NCBI GenBank assembly: GCA_017938365.1
Contig: JAGBBT010000049.1
Span: forward strand, 1 to 33,632
Length of the DNA stretch: 33,632 bases
Direction of reading: 5' to 3'
Source of the DNA: Treponema sp.
GTDB lineage: Bacteria; Spirochaetota; Spirochaetia; Treponematales; Treponemataceae
Position numbers and translations under genes: made by a program. This document shows, in pieces, positions 1 through 8,435 of this stretch. The notes below the pieces were generated by a model, which was given only the letters and a program-made list of their open reading frames with translations, was not told the DNA's origin and did not search any database. Positions within the stretch are counted from its first letter, which is position 1. Every line of letters starts with the position of its first letter.

Positions 1-703
1 CATTTTGAATTTTTCCATCAACAACACTTCCCAAAATCTTCAAACATTCTTTTTCTGTTTTTTCTTCTTCGCCACCAATAAATGGAACAATGTTATCAAT
101 CATATCAAAAGAAGGAACACCAGGATAACCAGCACCAGATGTAGCCTGCAATGTTGTAACAATCATTCTTTTTACAGGATAACCAGCCTGAATTAAAGCG
201 TGAAGTGGCATCATATATGTTTGCAAAGAACAGTTTGGTTTTACAGCGATAAAACCTTTATCCCAACCATGGTGCTTTTTTTGTTCTGAAATTACGTCCA
301 AGTGAGCAAAGTTAATTTCTGGAATCAACATTGGAACATCTTCTGTCCAACGATTTGCACTTGCATTTGAAACAACAGGAATCCCCTCTTCTGCATATGC
401 AGCTTCAAGAGCTTTGATTTCGTCCTTTCCCATTTCTAATGCAGAAAAAACAAATCTACAATTTCCTAAAGCTAGCTCAGGTTTATTTGCATCCTGAACA
501 GTAAGATTCTCTACATCACTAGGAATATCAGCACCAATAAGCCATCTATTTTTTACAGCATCCTTATAAAGCTTTCCTGCAGAACGAGGAGAAGCAGCTA
601 CATAAGTAACTCTGAACCATGGATGATTTTCCAACAATTTTATATATCGCTGTCCAACCATTCCAGTTGCACCTAATACACCAACATTTATTTTCTCTGA
701 CAT
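1..703 (-). CDS. asd: Aspartate-semialdehyde dehydrogenase, partial (C-terminus beyond window)
   Basis: Reduces aspartyl phosphate to aspartate semialdehyde, the branch point to lysine, threonine and methionine. About 234 N-terminal residues are present and the gene runs off the left edge. My translation begins MSEKINVGVLGATGMVGQRY, a Rossmann NADP-binding GxTGxVGQ start typical of the archaeal/fungal-type Asd family. The KPNCSLQ segment supplies the catalytic cysteine. The ATG follows a GGAG ribosome-binding site. It lies 19 bases downstream of dapA on the same strand, so the two are almost certainly cotranscribed and act in consecutive steps. Family assignment is firm; the missing C-terminal substrate-binding part cannot be assessed. 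Confidence 0.93.
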   Translation of the reverse strand, partial: MSEKINVGVLGATGMVGQRYIKLLENHPWFRVTYVAASPRSAGKLYKDAVKNRWLIGADIPSDVENLTVQDANKPELALGNCRFVFSALEMGKDEIKALEAAYAEEGIPVVSNASANRWTEDVPMLIPEINFAHLDVISEQKKHHGWDKGFIAVKPNCSLQTYMMPLHALIQAGYPVKRMIVTTLQATSGAGYPGVPSFDMIDNIVPFIGGEEEKTEKECLKILGSVVDGKIQN

Positions 704-722
704 ATTTTTCTCCAAAATTAAA

Positions 723-1628
723 TTATAAATTACAAATTTTAAGTGCGTCTTCTATAACTTTTTTTGCACTATCAGAAACTTCAACTAATGGAAGACGACA
801 AGGACCTGCTGCCATTTTCTTAAAATTCATCGCATATTTTATAGAAGATGGATTTCCATCAACAAAAGCTGCTTTAAAGAATGGCAACAATCTATAATGC
901 AAATCTCTTGCTTTTTCAAAATCACCATCCAAAGCAGCATTAGTCATTTGTGCTACCAATGATGGAGTTAAATTAGAAACAACACTTACAACCCCATCTC
1001 CACCAACAGAAACTAATGGCAATGAAAGCCCATCGTCACCACTTAGTACAGAAAAATCTGGATTTTTTGATTTTATTGTACTAATAACTTGCATCATCTG
1101 ATTAATATCACCACTAGCTTCTTTTACACCACAAATATTTGGTAAATTAGCAATCCTTTCCAATGTCGATGTAGCAATATTAATTCCTGTACGCCCTGCA
1201 ATATTATAAACAAGAATTGGAATTCCGACTTTTGAAATCTGTTCATAATGACGGAAAATACCTTCACTACTTGGCTTATTGTAATAAGGAGCAACAACAA
1301 GAGCTACATCTGCTCCTAATTTTTTTGCACGTTCACAATAGCGAACAGCATCAATTGTATTATTACTTCCAGCACCTATCATTACAGGCACTTTTTTACC
1401 AGTTTTTTTATTGTGTTTATCAGCTTCTTCTACGGCTATTTTAATAATTTTTTCTTCTTCATCTTCGTTAAGACAAGGAGTTTCTCCTGTTGTTCCCAAA
1501 GGAGCAATACCATCAATTCCTTGTTCTAACTGAAAAATAACATTCTGACGAAATCCTTCATAATCCACAGAACCATCACTGTTCATTGGAGTAACCATTG
1601 CTGTAATTGCACCGCGAAGCTTTATCAT
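723..1628 (-). CDS. dapA: 4-hydroxy-tetrahydrodipicolinate synthase
   Basis: Condenses pyruvate with aspartate semialdehyde, the first committed step to lysine/diaminopimelate. At 301 residues it has the normal family length and forms a single TIM barrel. Visible signatures are GTTGET at 45-50 (hydroxyl relay threonines), the YNIAGRTG motif with Tyr141 and Arg146, and the Schiff-base Lys169 in GVKEASGD. The start has a GAGG site nine bases upstream. It leads the dapA-asd pair. As known for treponemes, peptidoglycan often uses ornithine rather than diaminopimelate, so the product may mainly feed lysine synthesis; that is inference. The assignment is secure. Confidence 0.96.
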   Translation of the reverse strand: MIKLRGAITAMVTPMNSDGSVDYEGFRQNVIFQLEQGIDGIAPLGTTGETPCLNEDEEEKIIKIAVEEADKHNKKTGKKVPVMIGAGSNNTIDAVRYCERAKKLGADVALVVAPYYNKPSSEGIFRHYEQISKVGIPILVYNIAGRTGINIATSTLERIANLPNICGVKEASGDINQMMQVISTIKSKNPDFSVLSGDDGLSLPLVSVGGDGVVSVVSNLTPSLVAQMTNAALDGDFEKARDLHYRLLPFFKAAFVDGNPSSIKYAMNFKKMAAGPCRLPLVEVSDSAKKVIEDALKICNL

Positions 1629-1650
1629 ATCTATATACCTCTTATGCTAT

Positions 1651-1679
1651 ATTATGATGAATTAAAGATTGAAATTCAA
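1651..1679 (-). promoter_or_regulatory. Candidate promoter of dapA-asd
   Basis: On the minus strand TTGAAT is followed after 17 bases by CATAAT, a plausible sigma-70 pair. It would give a leader of about 15-20 bases carrying the GAGG ribosome-binding site. The match is moderate, and other AT-rich alternatives exist nearby. Confidence 0.4.
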
Positions 1680-1685
1680 TATGAA

Positions 1686-2534
1686 TTATAATTTTACTTT
1701 TTTAAAACTTGATTTATAATCTCTTGGAGAGCGCCCCGTAAGGGATTTAAAACATCTCCCAAATTGTGTTACTGATCCAAACCCACAAGAATATGCAATT
1801 TCTAAAACAGAAAGATCAGAACTTCCTAGTAATCTACAACTTTTTGATATTCTAAGATTGTTTAAATATTCAATAAAAGTAAATCTCGTTGCTTTTTTAA
1901 ATGTTCTACTTAAATGACTAGGGGTTATATTAAATTTTTCAGCCACAAGAGGAAGTGTTACATCTTCCGTATAATGAGAGTTTATCCAATCAATAACAGA
2001 AGATACAAGAGGATTCATATTATCATTTATATTCAATATTGCTAAATTATTTTCTTTATGCCTTACAACAGTGACTAAAAGTTGTTCTAAAAGAGACCAT
2101 GACATAGAATCAGCATATTCATATTCCATCAAAATTTCATTCCCAATTTTATCTAATAGCTCTTTTACATAATTTTGATACTCTGGTTCCAAACTTTTTA
2201 TTCCTTCACACTTTTCTAACAAAGGATAAATTATATCCATTCTGTGATTATCTAAATTTAAAGGAACATTATTGTCTGCAAAATATACATTAAATAAAAC
2301 ACAACTTTCACCAATCGGATTAATCGCTCGATGAAGAGTCCCTGGAGGAATACAAATAAAGGTTCCTTCAGCAATATCAAAAGTTCTGTTTTTATAAAAA
2401 AAACTTCTATTTCCTGAAACAATATATAAAATTTCCCACCAACTATGAAAATGTTTTGTAGGATTTGTAATTGCGTGAGACTTTTTTATGATACTAAATC
2501 CAAAACCCGTTGAAGTTAATCTATAATCATCCAT
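1686..2534 (-). CDS. AraC-family transcriptional regulator with N-terminal cupin domain
   Basis: DNA-binding regulator. The N-terminal third has a cupin-like sensor domain (HFHSWWEILYIVSG, then PPGTLHRA). The C-terminal hundred residues form the paired helix-turn-helix of AraC proteins, with the first recognition helix in FNITPSHLSRTFKKATR and the signature IAYSCGFGSVTQFGRCFK...GRSPRDY. I start it at the ATG at 2534; a GTG one codon upstream (2537) is also possible. Neither has a Shine-Dalgarno sequence, and a TATAAT lies eight bases before the ATG, which suggests a leaderless message. It is divergent from the MATE exporter at 2629, so control of that exporter is likely but inferred. The ligand is unknown. 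Confidence 0.88.
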   Translation of the reverse strand: MDDYRLTSTGFGFSIIKKSHAITNPTKHFHSWWEILYIVSGNRSFFYKNRTFDIAEGTFICIPPGTLHRAINPIGESCVLFNVYFADNNVPLNLDNHRMDIIYPLLEKCEGIKSLEPEYQNYVKELLDKIGNEILMEYEYADSMSWSLLEQLLVTVVRHKENNLAILNINDNMNPLVSSVIDWINSHYTEDVTLPLVAEKFNITPSHLSRTFKKATRFTFIEYLNNLRISKSCRLLGSSDLSVLEIAYSCGFGSVTQFGRCFKSLTGRSPRDYKSSFKKVKL

Positions 2535-2542
2535 CACATATA

Positions 2543-2548
2543 ATTATA
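2543..2548 (-). promoter_or_regulatory. -10 box of the AraC-type regulator
   Basis: A perfect TATAAT on the minus strand, eight bases before the ATG at 2534 and five before the alternative GTG. No convincing -35 hexamer is seen at 16-18 bases. Its closeness to the start codon leaves no room for a ribosome-binding site. Confidence 0.5.
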
Positions 2549-2615
2549 CATCAAAATATGCACAATAATAAGATAAAATAACAAAAATTGTACAGATTTT
2601 TACTATTAAGACTTG

Positions 2616-2621
2616 TATAAT
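2616..2621 (+). promoter_or_regulatory. -10 box of the MATE exporter gene
   Basis: A perfect TATAAT on the plus strand, seven bases before the ATG at 2629. The usual -10 to +1 distance places the first transcribed base on the start codon. The -35 region is weak, which would suit activation by the adjacent AraC-type protein. Confidence 0.5.
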
Positions 2622-2628
2622 TTTTATT

Positions 2629-4059
2629 ATGAAAACAAACGATTCTGTTATATTAAGTCAAAAAGAAGAAGAAAAACGCAATCTCATCCTATTCGGAAAT
2701 CAATTAAAAATTATTTTTTTAGTTGCACTTCCTCTTGTTTTTTACAATAGTTTAAGTCAAATTTTTAAATTAATAGATACTCTTATTGCATCAAATTTAA
2801 GTGCAAATGTTGTTTCTACAGTTTCTTTTATTTCTCAAATCGAAACTATGCTTTTGTCCATTGGTTCAGCCCTTTCATTAGGAGGAAGTGTCCTTATTGG
2901 AAGAACTTTTGGCGAAGGAAATATGGACAAAGTACGTTCTCAAATCAGCACATTATTTTTTATTTGTATATATATTGGAATTGGTATACTCGCAATAATC
3001 ATTCCTTGTGCTTACCCATTTTTAAAATTATTAAAAATGCCAGAAGATTTAATTGGTCAAGGTACAGCATACTTTATGCTAGATATAACAAGTATTATTT
3101 TTCAGTTTATAAATACAATTTTCTTTGCCACACAAAAGTCTCGTGGTAACACAAAAATTGTAATGATGGGAAATATGCTAGTTCTCTTCATAAAAACTAT
3201 TCTAAATACATCTATTAGTATTTCATCACAAAGAGGATTATTTTCTGCTGATAAAGCAATGTTATTGTTACCTATTTCTACAATCCTTGCACACGGTGCA
3301 TTAACAATCATTGCAATATTTAATCTCAGATCTAAAGACAATCCTTTTAGAATTAGTATTAAATATTGTACTTTTAACAAAACTTTTTTAGCACCATTAG
3401 CGAATTTAAGTATTCCTGTCTTTTTTGAAAAATTTATTTTTAGTTTTGGAAAAGTAATAGTTAATTCCATGTGTGCAAGTTTCGGATCTATTGTTGTAGG
3501 AGCTTTAGGAGTAAGTAATAGCTTAGGTGGACTTGTAACAAATCCTATGAATGGATTTCAAGAAGCTGAAAGTTCTCTTGTTAGCCAAAATATAGGAAAT
3601 AACAATCAAAAACGTGCTCTTGGAATATTTTATAGAACATTAACTATAAATTTAATATTTGCTACGATATGTTTTATTTTTACAAGCATATTAAAAGGGC
3701 CAATTATCAGTGCATTTGCAAAAGGAAATGCTGAATTTGCCTTAGAAATCGAACGAATTTATATGTTTGAACGCTGTGATGCAATTCTTATGGCAATAAA
3801 CATCTCTGTAATGGGATTACTACATGGTTTTGGCAAAACAAGAATCTCCATGGCTGTTAATATAGTTAGACTTTTTGTATACAGAATTCCGCCACTTTTA
3901 ATATGTATGAAAGTTCCTTATTTATGCGATAAACTCGGAACTATGTCAGTAGGAATTGCAATGTTGGTTTCAAATGGTCTAACTGGAATAACAGCAGGAA
4001 TAGTCGCAATTATCTTTATAAGGAAATTAAAAAAACAAAAAGTACAAATTAATTTATAA
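2629..4059 (+). CDS. MATE family efflux transporter
   Basis: Polytopic inner-membrane exporter of the multidrug and toxic compound extrusion family, probably driven by a sodium or proton gradient. The 476 residues contain about twelve hydrophobic segments. The N-terminal membrane half shows the MATE pattern of a membrane helix with SLSQIFKLIDTLIASNLS, then GSVLIGRTFGEGNMDKV after the second helix, and the pattern recurs in the second half around NPMNGFQEAESSLVSQNIG. The ATG lacks a ribosome-binding site. Its stop codon overlaps the 3' end of the convergent phosphatase gene by six bases. The substrate cannot be told from sequence. The neighbouring divergent AraC regulator suggests inducible expression. 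Confidence 0.9.
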   Translation: MKTNDSVILSQKEEEKRNLILFGNQLKIIFLVALPLVFYNSLSQIFKLIDTLIASNLSANVVSTVSFISQIETMLLSIGSALSLGGSVLIGRTFGEGNMDKVRSQISTLFFICIYIGIGILAIIIPCAYPFLKLLKMPEDLIGQGTAYFMLDITSIIFQFINTIFFATQKSRGNTKIVMMGNMLVLFIKTILNTSISISSQRGLFSADKAMLLLPISTILAHGALTIIAIFNLRSKDNPFRISIKYCTFNKTFLAPLANLSIPVFFEKFIFSFGKVIVNSMCASFGSIVVGALGVSNSLGGLVTNPMNGFQEAESSLVSQNIGNNNQKRALGIFYRTLTINLIFATICFIFTSILKGPIISAFAKGNAEFALEIERIYMFERCDAILMAINISVMGLLHGFGKTRISMAVNIVRLFVYRIPPLLICMKVPYLCDKLGTMSVGIAMLVSNGLTGITAGIVAIIFIRKLKKQKVQINL

Positions 4060-6111
4060 CTTTTTTAGAACCATTATAGTTAAATCATCTTCAAGAAGAT
4101 TGTTGTACGAAAATATTTTTTGAGCATTTAAGATGTTGTTTAAAATCTTACTACTTTCTTCTTGAGGAGAAACCATAATAGCTTTATGGATTCTCTCTCT
4201 TCCAAATTCATTCTGGTATGTATCTTTTGACTCATTTAATCCATCAGTAAAACATACAAGCACATCGCCTTTTTCCATTTTTAAATTAATATCTAAGAAA
4301 TTAACAGAAATTCCATTCATTCCTATTGCACCGTATTGATTAGATTCATCCTCATGCTTTAAATCTTCTGTAGCCCCTATGCTAGCTTTATACAATATCG
4401 GATATGGATGACCAGCATTAGAAAACTGAATTTCAGAATTATTTATTTTAAATAACAATCCAGTTAAATAATTTTCTATTTCACCTTTTTCTTGAATAAT
4501 TACATCATTTATATCCATCATAATAGTAGCAGCAGAATCATTTGATTTTACACTATCATAAAACATATTTGAAATTATATTTTTTGAAAGCATAGTAACT
4601 AGACCTGCTGAAATTCCGTGTCCCGAAACATCAAAAATCGAAAATCCTTTTAATTCATCTTTCTTAATATAAAAATCGTAAAAATCACCAGAAACTTCTT
4701 CCAATGGTCGATAATAAATTGAAATATCCCATCCTTTTAAATTATTACTAAGCTTTGGAAGAAATTTTTGTTGTACAGAAGCCGCCATAACTAAATCTTT
4801 TTGGGATTTTTTTGTTTCTTTTAACAATTCATTATTAGCAATTTCTAAATCGGCTGTTTTTAACACAACTTCTCTTTGTAGATTACTTGCAAGATATTCA
4901 TTTTCTTTATTAATTTTTGCATGACGCATAACCATCAAAAGAATAAAACCTATTATGGAAGTTTGCCATCCAAACATTGTAAAATAAGGCATAGCTGATA
5001 GTTTTAAAACCAAATGATTAATTATATCTAAAATTATAGTCAAAAACAAAATACTAAATATTTTTAGTAAAGTTACTGCCTTATGTCTAGTTTTCTCATT
5101 AAACAAAGATATAATAATTTTTGCTGTAATAAAAATAATTTGATTTACACATAAAATCAACATAAACGGATACAAGCGCATTAACTGTTCGTAAGTAGAA
5201 ACCAACATTGTTAATAATACTTGAATTGCAAGAATTACAGTTCGTACATACAAACGTCTTTTTGATTCTTTTATTTGTAAGTAGTTAATTATAAATGCTG
5301 AATAAAAATAAACGACCAAATAACAACTAATACACATAAAATATTTCATAAAATTAAAGTATGAAATATTAGAAAACCTCAAAAATGGTACTTCAGATAT
5401 AAAAAAAATCGTAATAAAGGGTATTGTAAAAACATTTATTAATGCAAAATAAAAATATTCCTTATGTCTTTTTCCAAATATATAAAGCAAGAAAAAAACA
5501 AAATAAGCACAAACCATTCCACCTTCAAAAATCATATAAACTTTCGAATTTAAAAAAGTCTTTATTTCTGAAAAAACTAACGCATCTTCTTTTTCTGAAA
5601 TAAAAATATTAGAAGATATGTGAGATTCACCTTTGACATAAACTTTTATATATATATTATTTTCTGATTCCTGATTAAGCATTTTTTTTGAAATAGCACA
5701 ATATTGACTCTGATACTGACTTGCAAAGTAATTAGGAGGAAAACTTCCATGTTCCCCAATAAAAAAATCATTTAACCAAACTTTATCTGCAAAATGAATA
5801 GACGGAATAACAAAACCTAAATCTTTTTCTTTTAAATTTTGTGGAAGGGAAAAAGTTATTTTCAACCACACATATTCAGATTTATTTTTTGTTAATTTCA
5901 TTAAATTACAAGACTTAAAATTCTCCAATTTATTAAATTCTTGACTTTTTATATCATCTACAGAACTTTCTAATGTTCCATAAGTCCAATAAACCTTATC
6001 ATCTAAAATTAATCTATTTTCAGCATTCTTATTATAACAAGATGAAAAAAATAACGAGAAGAATATTAAATTTAAGAAAAAAAATCTTTTACAAGAAATA
6101 ATGTTTTTCAC
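4054..6111 (-). CDS. 7TM-DISM sensor with C-terminal SpoIIE/PP2C-type serine phosphatase
   Basis: Membrane-bound signalling protein of 685 residues. A hydrophobic leader ends in FFSSC (Cys25), a possible spirochaetal lipobox. It is followed by a jelly-roll-like extracellular domain (about 30-190, with YVWLKITFSLP and VWLNDFFIGEHG), about seven membrane helices (about 190-395), a short coiled coil (about 400-440) and a phosphatase domain from about 442 to the end. Metal-binding aspartates are Asp476 in SGDFYDF, Asp494 in DVSGHG, Asp623 in CFTDGL and Asp676 in EDDLT, so the enzyme looks active. This family dephosphorylates anti-sigma-factor antagonists. None is encoded nearby, so the target is unknown. 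The start is GTG with no ribosome-binding site, six bases after a TATAAT. Confidence 0.88.
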   Translation of the reverse strand: MKNIISCKRFFFLNLIFFSLFFSSCYNKNAENRLILDDKVYWTYGTLESSVDDIKSQEFNKLENFKSCNLMKLTKNKSEYVWLKITFSLPQNLKEKDLGFVIPSIHFADKVWLNDFFIGEHGSFPPNYFASQYQSQYCAISKKMLNQESENNIYIKVYVKGESHISSNIFISEKEDALVFSEIKTFLNSKVYMIFEGGMVCAYFVFFLLYIFGKRHKEYFYFALINVFTIPFITIFFISEVPFLRFSNISYFNFMKYFMCISCYLVVYFYSAFIINYLQIKESKRRLYVRTVILAIQVLLTMLVSTYEQLMRLYPFMLILCVNQIIFITAKIIISLFNEKTRHKAVTLLKIFSILFLTIILDIINHLVLKLSAMPYFTMFGWQTSIIGFILLMVMRHAKINKENEYLASNLQREVVLKTADLEIANNELLKETKKSQKDLVMAASVQQKFLPKLSNNLKGWDISIYYRPLEEVSGDFYDFYIKKDELKGFSIFDVSGHGISAGLVTMLSKNIISNMFYDSVKSNDSAATIMMDINDVIIQEKGEIENYLTGLLFKINNSEIQFSNAGHPYPILYKASIGATEDLKHEDESNQYGAIGMNGISVNFLDINLKMEKGDVLVCFTDGLNESKDTYQNEFGRERIHKAIMVSPQEESSKILNNILNAQKIFSYNNLLEDDLTIMVLKKL

Positions 6112-6117
6112 AAAAGA

Positions 6118-6148
6118 ATTATACCATGAAAAAAGTTATTTTTGTAAA
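6118..6148 (-). promoter_or_regulatory. Extended -10 promoter of the SpoIIE-type phosphatase gene
   Basis: Minus strand TGGTATAAT is a perfect extended -10 (TGn plus TATAAT at 6118-6123), with TTTACA 19 bases upstream (6143-6148). The -10 ends six bases before the GTG start codon, so transcription should begin at or next to the start codon. Confidence 0.6.
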
Positions 6149-6174
6149 CAAATATCTCTATTATCTCTAATTTT

Positions 6175-7524
6175 TTATTTATAAGTTTTCCATTTATTTG
6201 AAAAATAAAAGACAATGCCTATAAAGAATGGCGTAAACCCTGCTAAAGCATCTCCAAGCCAAAAACCATAATACTTCATGTTACACAATAAACCAAATAT
6301 TATTGCTAAACCAATACGCAAAACAATTCCGTCTAATATTGCTGTTACAAAATTTATATTATTATTACCACTGCCATTTATCAAAGCGTTCATGATAGCT
6401 CTAAAAGCACTTCCAAAAAATAACAAAATTGCAATCGGAATATATTTATTTCCTATAGCCAATACAGTTTCCTCCTTTGTAAATATTCCAATAATTTCTC
6501 TTGGAAATAAAACAAAAATGCAAGAAACACCTATAGCAACTGAAATAGATATTAAACCTAAACTTACAAGAATTTTATTAACTCTATTATAATTTTTCGC
6601 AGCAATATTCTGACTCACCATCGTTGAGCCAGAGGTATTTAAAGCAGCAGAAATCAGATTACTTATATTTGAAATTTTATTTGCAATTCCTGAAAAAGCT
6701 GAAACAGCTATTCCATAGGAATTTATCCAGGAATTAACAAATAATTTCGATATCTGAATTGATGCAGTTTTTATTGCCATTGGAACACCTAAGCCAATTA
6801 ATTCTTTTAACATATACTTATCCCATTTGTAAAAAACACTAATAGGCCCTATTAAGCAATACAATTTTGCATTTTTATTAAGATATATTAGACACAAAAC
6901 AAAACTTAAACCTTGACTAAGAACAGTAGCTATCGCAGCACCTTTTGCTCCCAATTCTAAATTTATAACAAATAACAAATCTAATAAAACATTTAAAATT
7001 GCAGCAATACTTATAAAAATGAATGGATGTTTAGAATCTCCCATACCTCGCAAAATCGCACTTACTACATTATATCCATAAATAAAAACCAATCCTAACA
7101 TACTTACAACAGAGTAATTCAGTGCTTCATTATAAGATTCTAATGGAGTGTTCATTATAAAAAGTAACTGATTTTTAAAAATAAAAGATAATATACTAAT
7201 ACACAAAGCACATATAAATAAAAAACCTGCTGTAGTACCAACAAATTTAAAAAGTTTATCCCTTTCATTTCTTCCAACATATTTTGCAATAATTACTTGA
7301 GCTGCATTTGAAAATCCCATTGCAATAAAAGTCATAAAATGAGAAATATCGCCACCTACAGAAACTGCAGAAATTCCTTCCTTACCTAAAACATGTCCTA
7401 CAATTATCATATCTACCATGTTATAAAGAATTTGAAGCAAATTAGACAAAAAAAGAGGAAATGAAAAAATAACTAATTGAGAAAAAATATTTCCGTTAGT
7501 AAAATCTTTTATCTTAGTGGACAT
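6175..7524 (-). CDS. MATE family efflux transporter (second copy)
   Basis: A 449-residue, about twelve-helix exporter of the MATE family, not closely similar to the first one. Typical features are the N-terminal FSFPLFLSNLLQILYNMVDM helix, the VGHVLGKEGISAVSVGG loop, and the repeat of this pattern in the second half (GSTMVSQNIAAKNYNRV). The ATG has only a distant AAGG, about 13 bases upstream, as ribosome-binding site. It lies upstream of the phosphatase gene on the same strand with a 63-base gap that holds that gene's own promoter. Substrate unknown; drug or metabolite export is the family norm. Confidence 0.9.
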   Translation of the reverse strand: MSTKIKDFTNGNIFSQLVIFSFPLFLSNLLQILYNMVDMIIVGHVLGKEGISAVSVGGDISHFMTFIAMGFSNAAQVIIAKYVGRNERDKLFKFVGTTAGFLFICALCISILSFIFKNQLLFIMNTPLESYNEALNYSVVSMLGLVFIYGYNVVSAILRGMGDSKHPFIFISIAAILNVLLDLLFVINLELGAKGAAIATVLSQGLSFVLCLIYLNKNAKLYCLIGPISVFYKWDKYMLKELIGLGVPMAIKTASIQISKLFVNSWINSYGIAVSAFSGIANKISNISNLISAALNTSGSTMVSQNIAAKNYNRVNKILVSLGLISISVAIGVSCIFVLFPREIIGIFTKEETVLAIGNKYIPIAILLFFGSAFRAIMNALINGSGNNNINFVTAILDGIVLRIGLAIIFGLLCNMKYYGFWLGDALAGFTPFFIGIVFYFSNKWKTYK

Positions 7525-7561
7525 AAATATATTTTTGCCTTACTTTTTTTCATATAAAATA

Positions 7562-7603
7562 CCCCTTTAAATCAAACTTTAGACAGTTTTAAATTTAAAG
7601 GGG
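7562..7603 (-). terminator. Hairpin after the lipoprotein gene, possible terminator
   Basis: A perfect 11-bp inverted repeat (CCCCTTTAAAT / ATTTAAAGGGG) encloses a 20-base loop and lies just downstream of the 7634-8374 gene. On the minus strand it is followed only by a loose T-rich run (TATTTTATAT), so termination may be weak. It also sits directly upstream of the MATE gene. Confidence 0.5.
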
Positions 7604-7633
7604 CTGTAATAATAAAAAATACTAAATAAAACT

Positions 7634-8374
7634 TTATTCCGTCATATGAGCCATTGCAAATTGACCAATAAGATTATCAATCACCTCAGGAAAAGAATCA
7701 ACCAAAGCATTCTTATCATATTCACCCTTTTCAATTGGTAATTGTATCAAAGAAGTAGACATATAATCTTCTGTAGTTAATTGTTTTCCTCTAGAATCAT
7801 AAAACTTAATACTCATTTCACCATGAGCAGCCAACATACCTGTTCGCTTATGACCTTTTAATAATTTCTTTGTAAATTTAAAATCAGCAATAATTATACT
7901 CTTAGCTCCAACTTCTTCCATTAGTAAACGTGCATTTTTACCACCAATACCATCTAATTTTTTTAATCCAGTTGAGGCTAAATCAGAATTAAAATCTTTT
8001 AATAATCCTTCACTTATCTTACTATAAACAGTAGATTCTAAAAGAACATTTTTATCAACAACAGAACCAGCACCTAAATCACTTAAGATATGATGAAATG
8101 ATTCTTCAGAATAATCTAATCTGTCTTGATAACTTAAATATTCTGGATTATTAGCATCTATCAACTTATTTACCAATGTCGAAAGAACACCAGTTCCGTC
8201 TGTTTCCGAAAAATTCTTTTCATCAACTTCTTTGTACCAAGGTAAAGTTTGATTACCTGTAACAGAAATAAGTGCAATAGGAGAATAATCTGATGTAGAA
8301 ATTATTTTTTTAGTTGAACTACATGATACTGATAAAAGCAATACAATAAAAATTAAAAAAAGATTTTTTTTCAT
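7634..8374 (-). CDS. Putative lipoprotein of unknown function
   Basis: I do not recognise a family with confidence. The start is set at the second Met because AGGA lies six bases before it and would directly abut the upstream ATG at 8380. From this start the leader MKKNLFLIFIVLLLSVSC ends in a lipobox with Cys18, so the mature protein (about 228 residues) should be lipid-anchored in the periplasm or outer membrane. The body has a segment (GAKSIIIADFKFTKKL, then GEMSIKFYDSRGKQL) resembling the alternating beta/alpha pattern of small periplasmic scaffold lipoproteins such as LpoB or CsgG relatives, but that is a guess. It ends before a hairpin and appears to be a single-gene unit. Confidence 0.7.
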   Translation of the reverse strand: MKKNLFLIFIVLLLSVSCSSTKKIISTSDYSPIALISVTGNQTLPWYKEVDEKNFSETDGTGVLSTLVNKLIDANNPEYLSYQDRLDYSEESFHHILSDLGAGSVVDKNVLLESTVYSKISEGLLKDFNSDLASTGLKKLDGIGGKNARLLMEEVGAKSIIIADFKFTKKLLKGHKRTGMLAAHGEMSIKFYDSRGKQLTTEDYMSTSLIQLPIEKGEYDKNALVDSFPEVIDNLIGQFAMAHMTE

Positions 8375-8435
8375 ATACATTCCTAATAATATTATTACAA
8401 AGAGATTATATAAATTTTTCTGTATTTTGAATAGT

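Noticed and set aside
619..897. Plus-strand frame across the asd/dapA junction
   Set aside because: Antisense to two well-conserved enzymes; it has no family resemblance.
3102..3470. 122-residue minus-strand frame inside the MATE gene
   Set aside because: Shadow of a clear plus-strand membrane protein gene, with no independent start signals.
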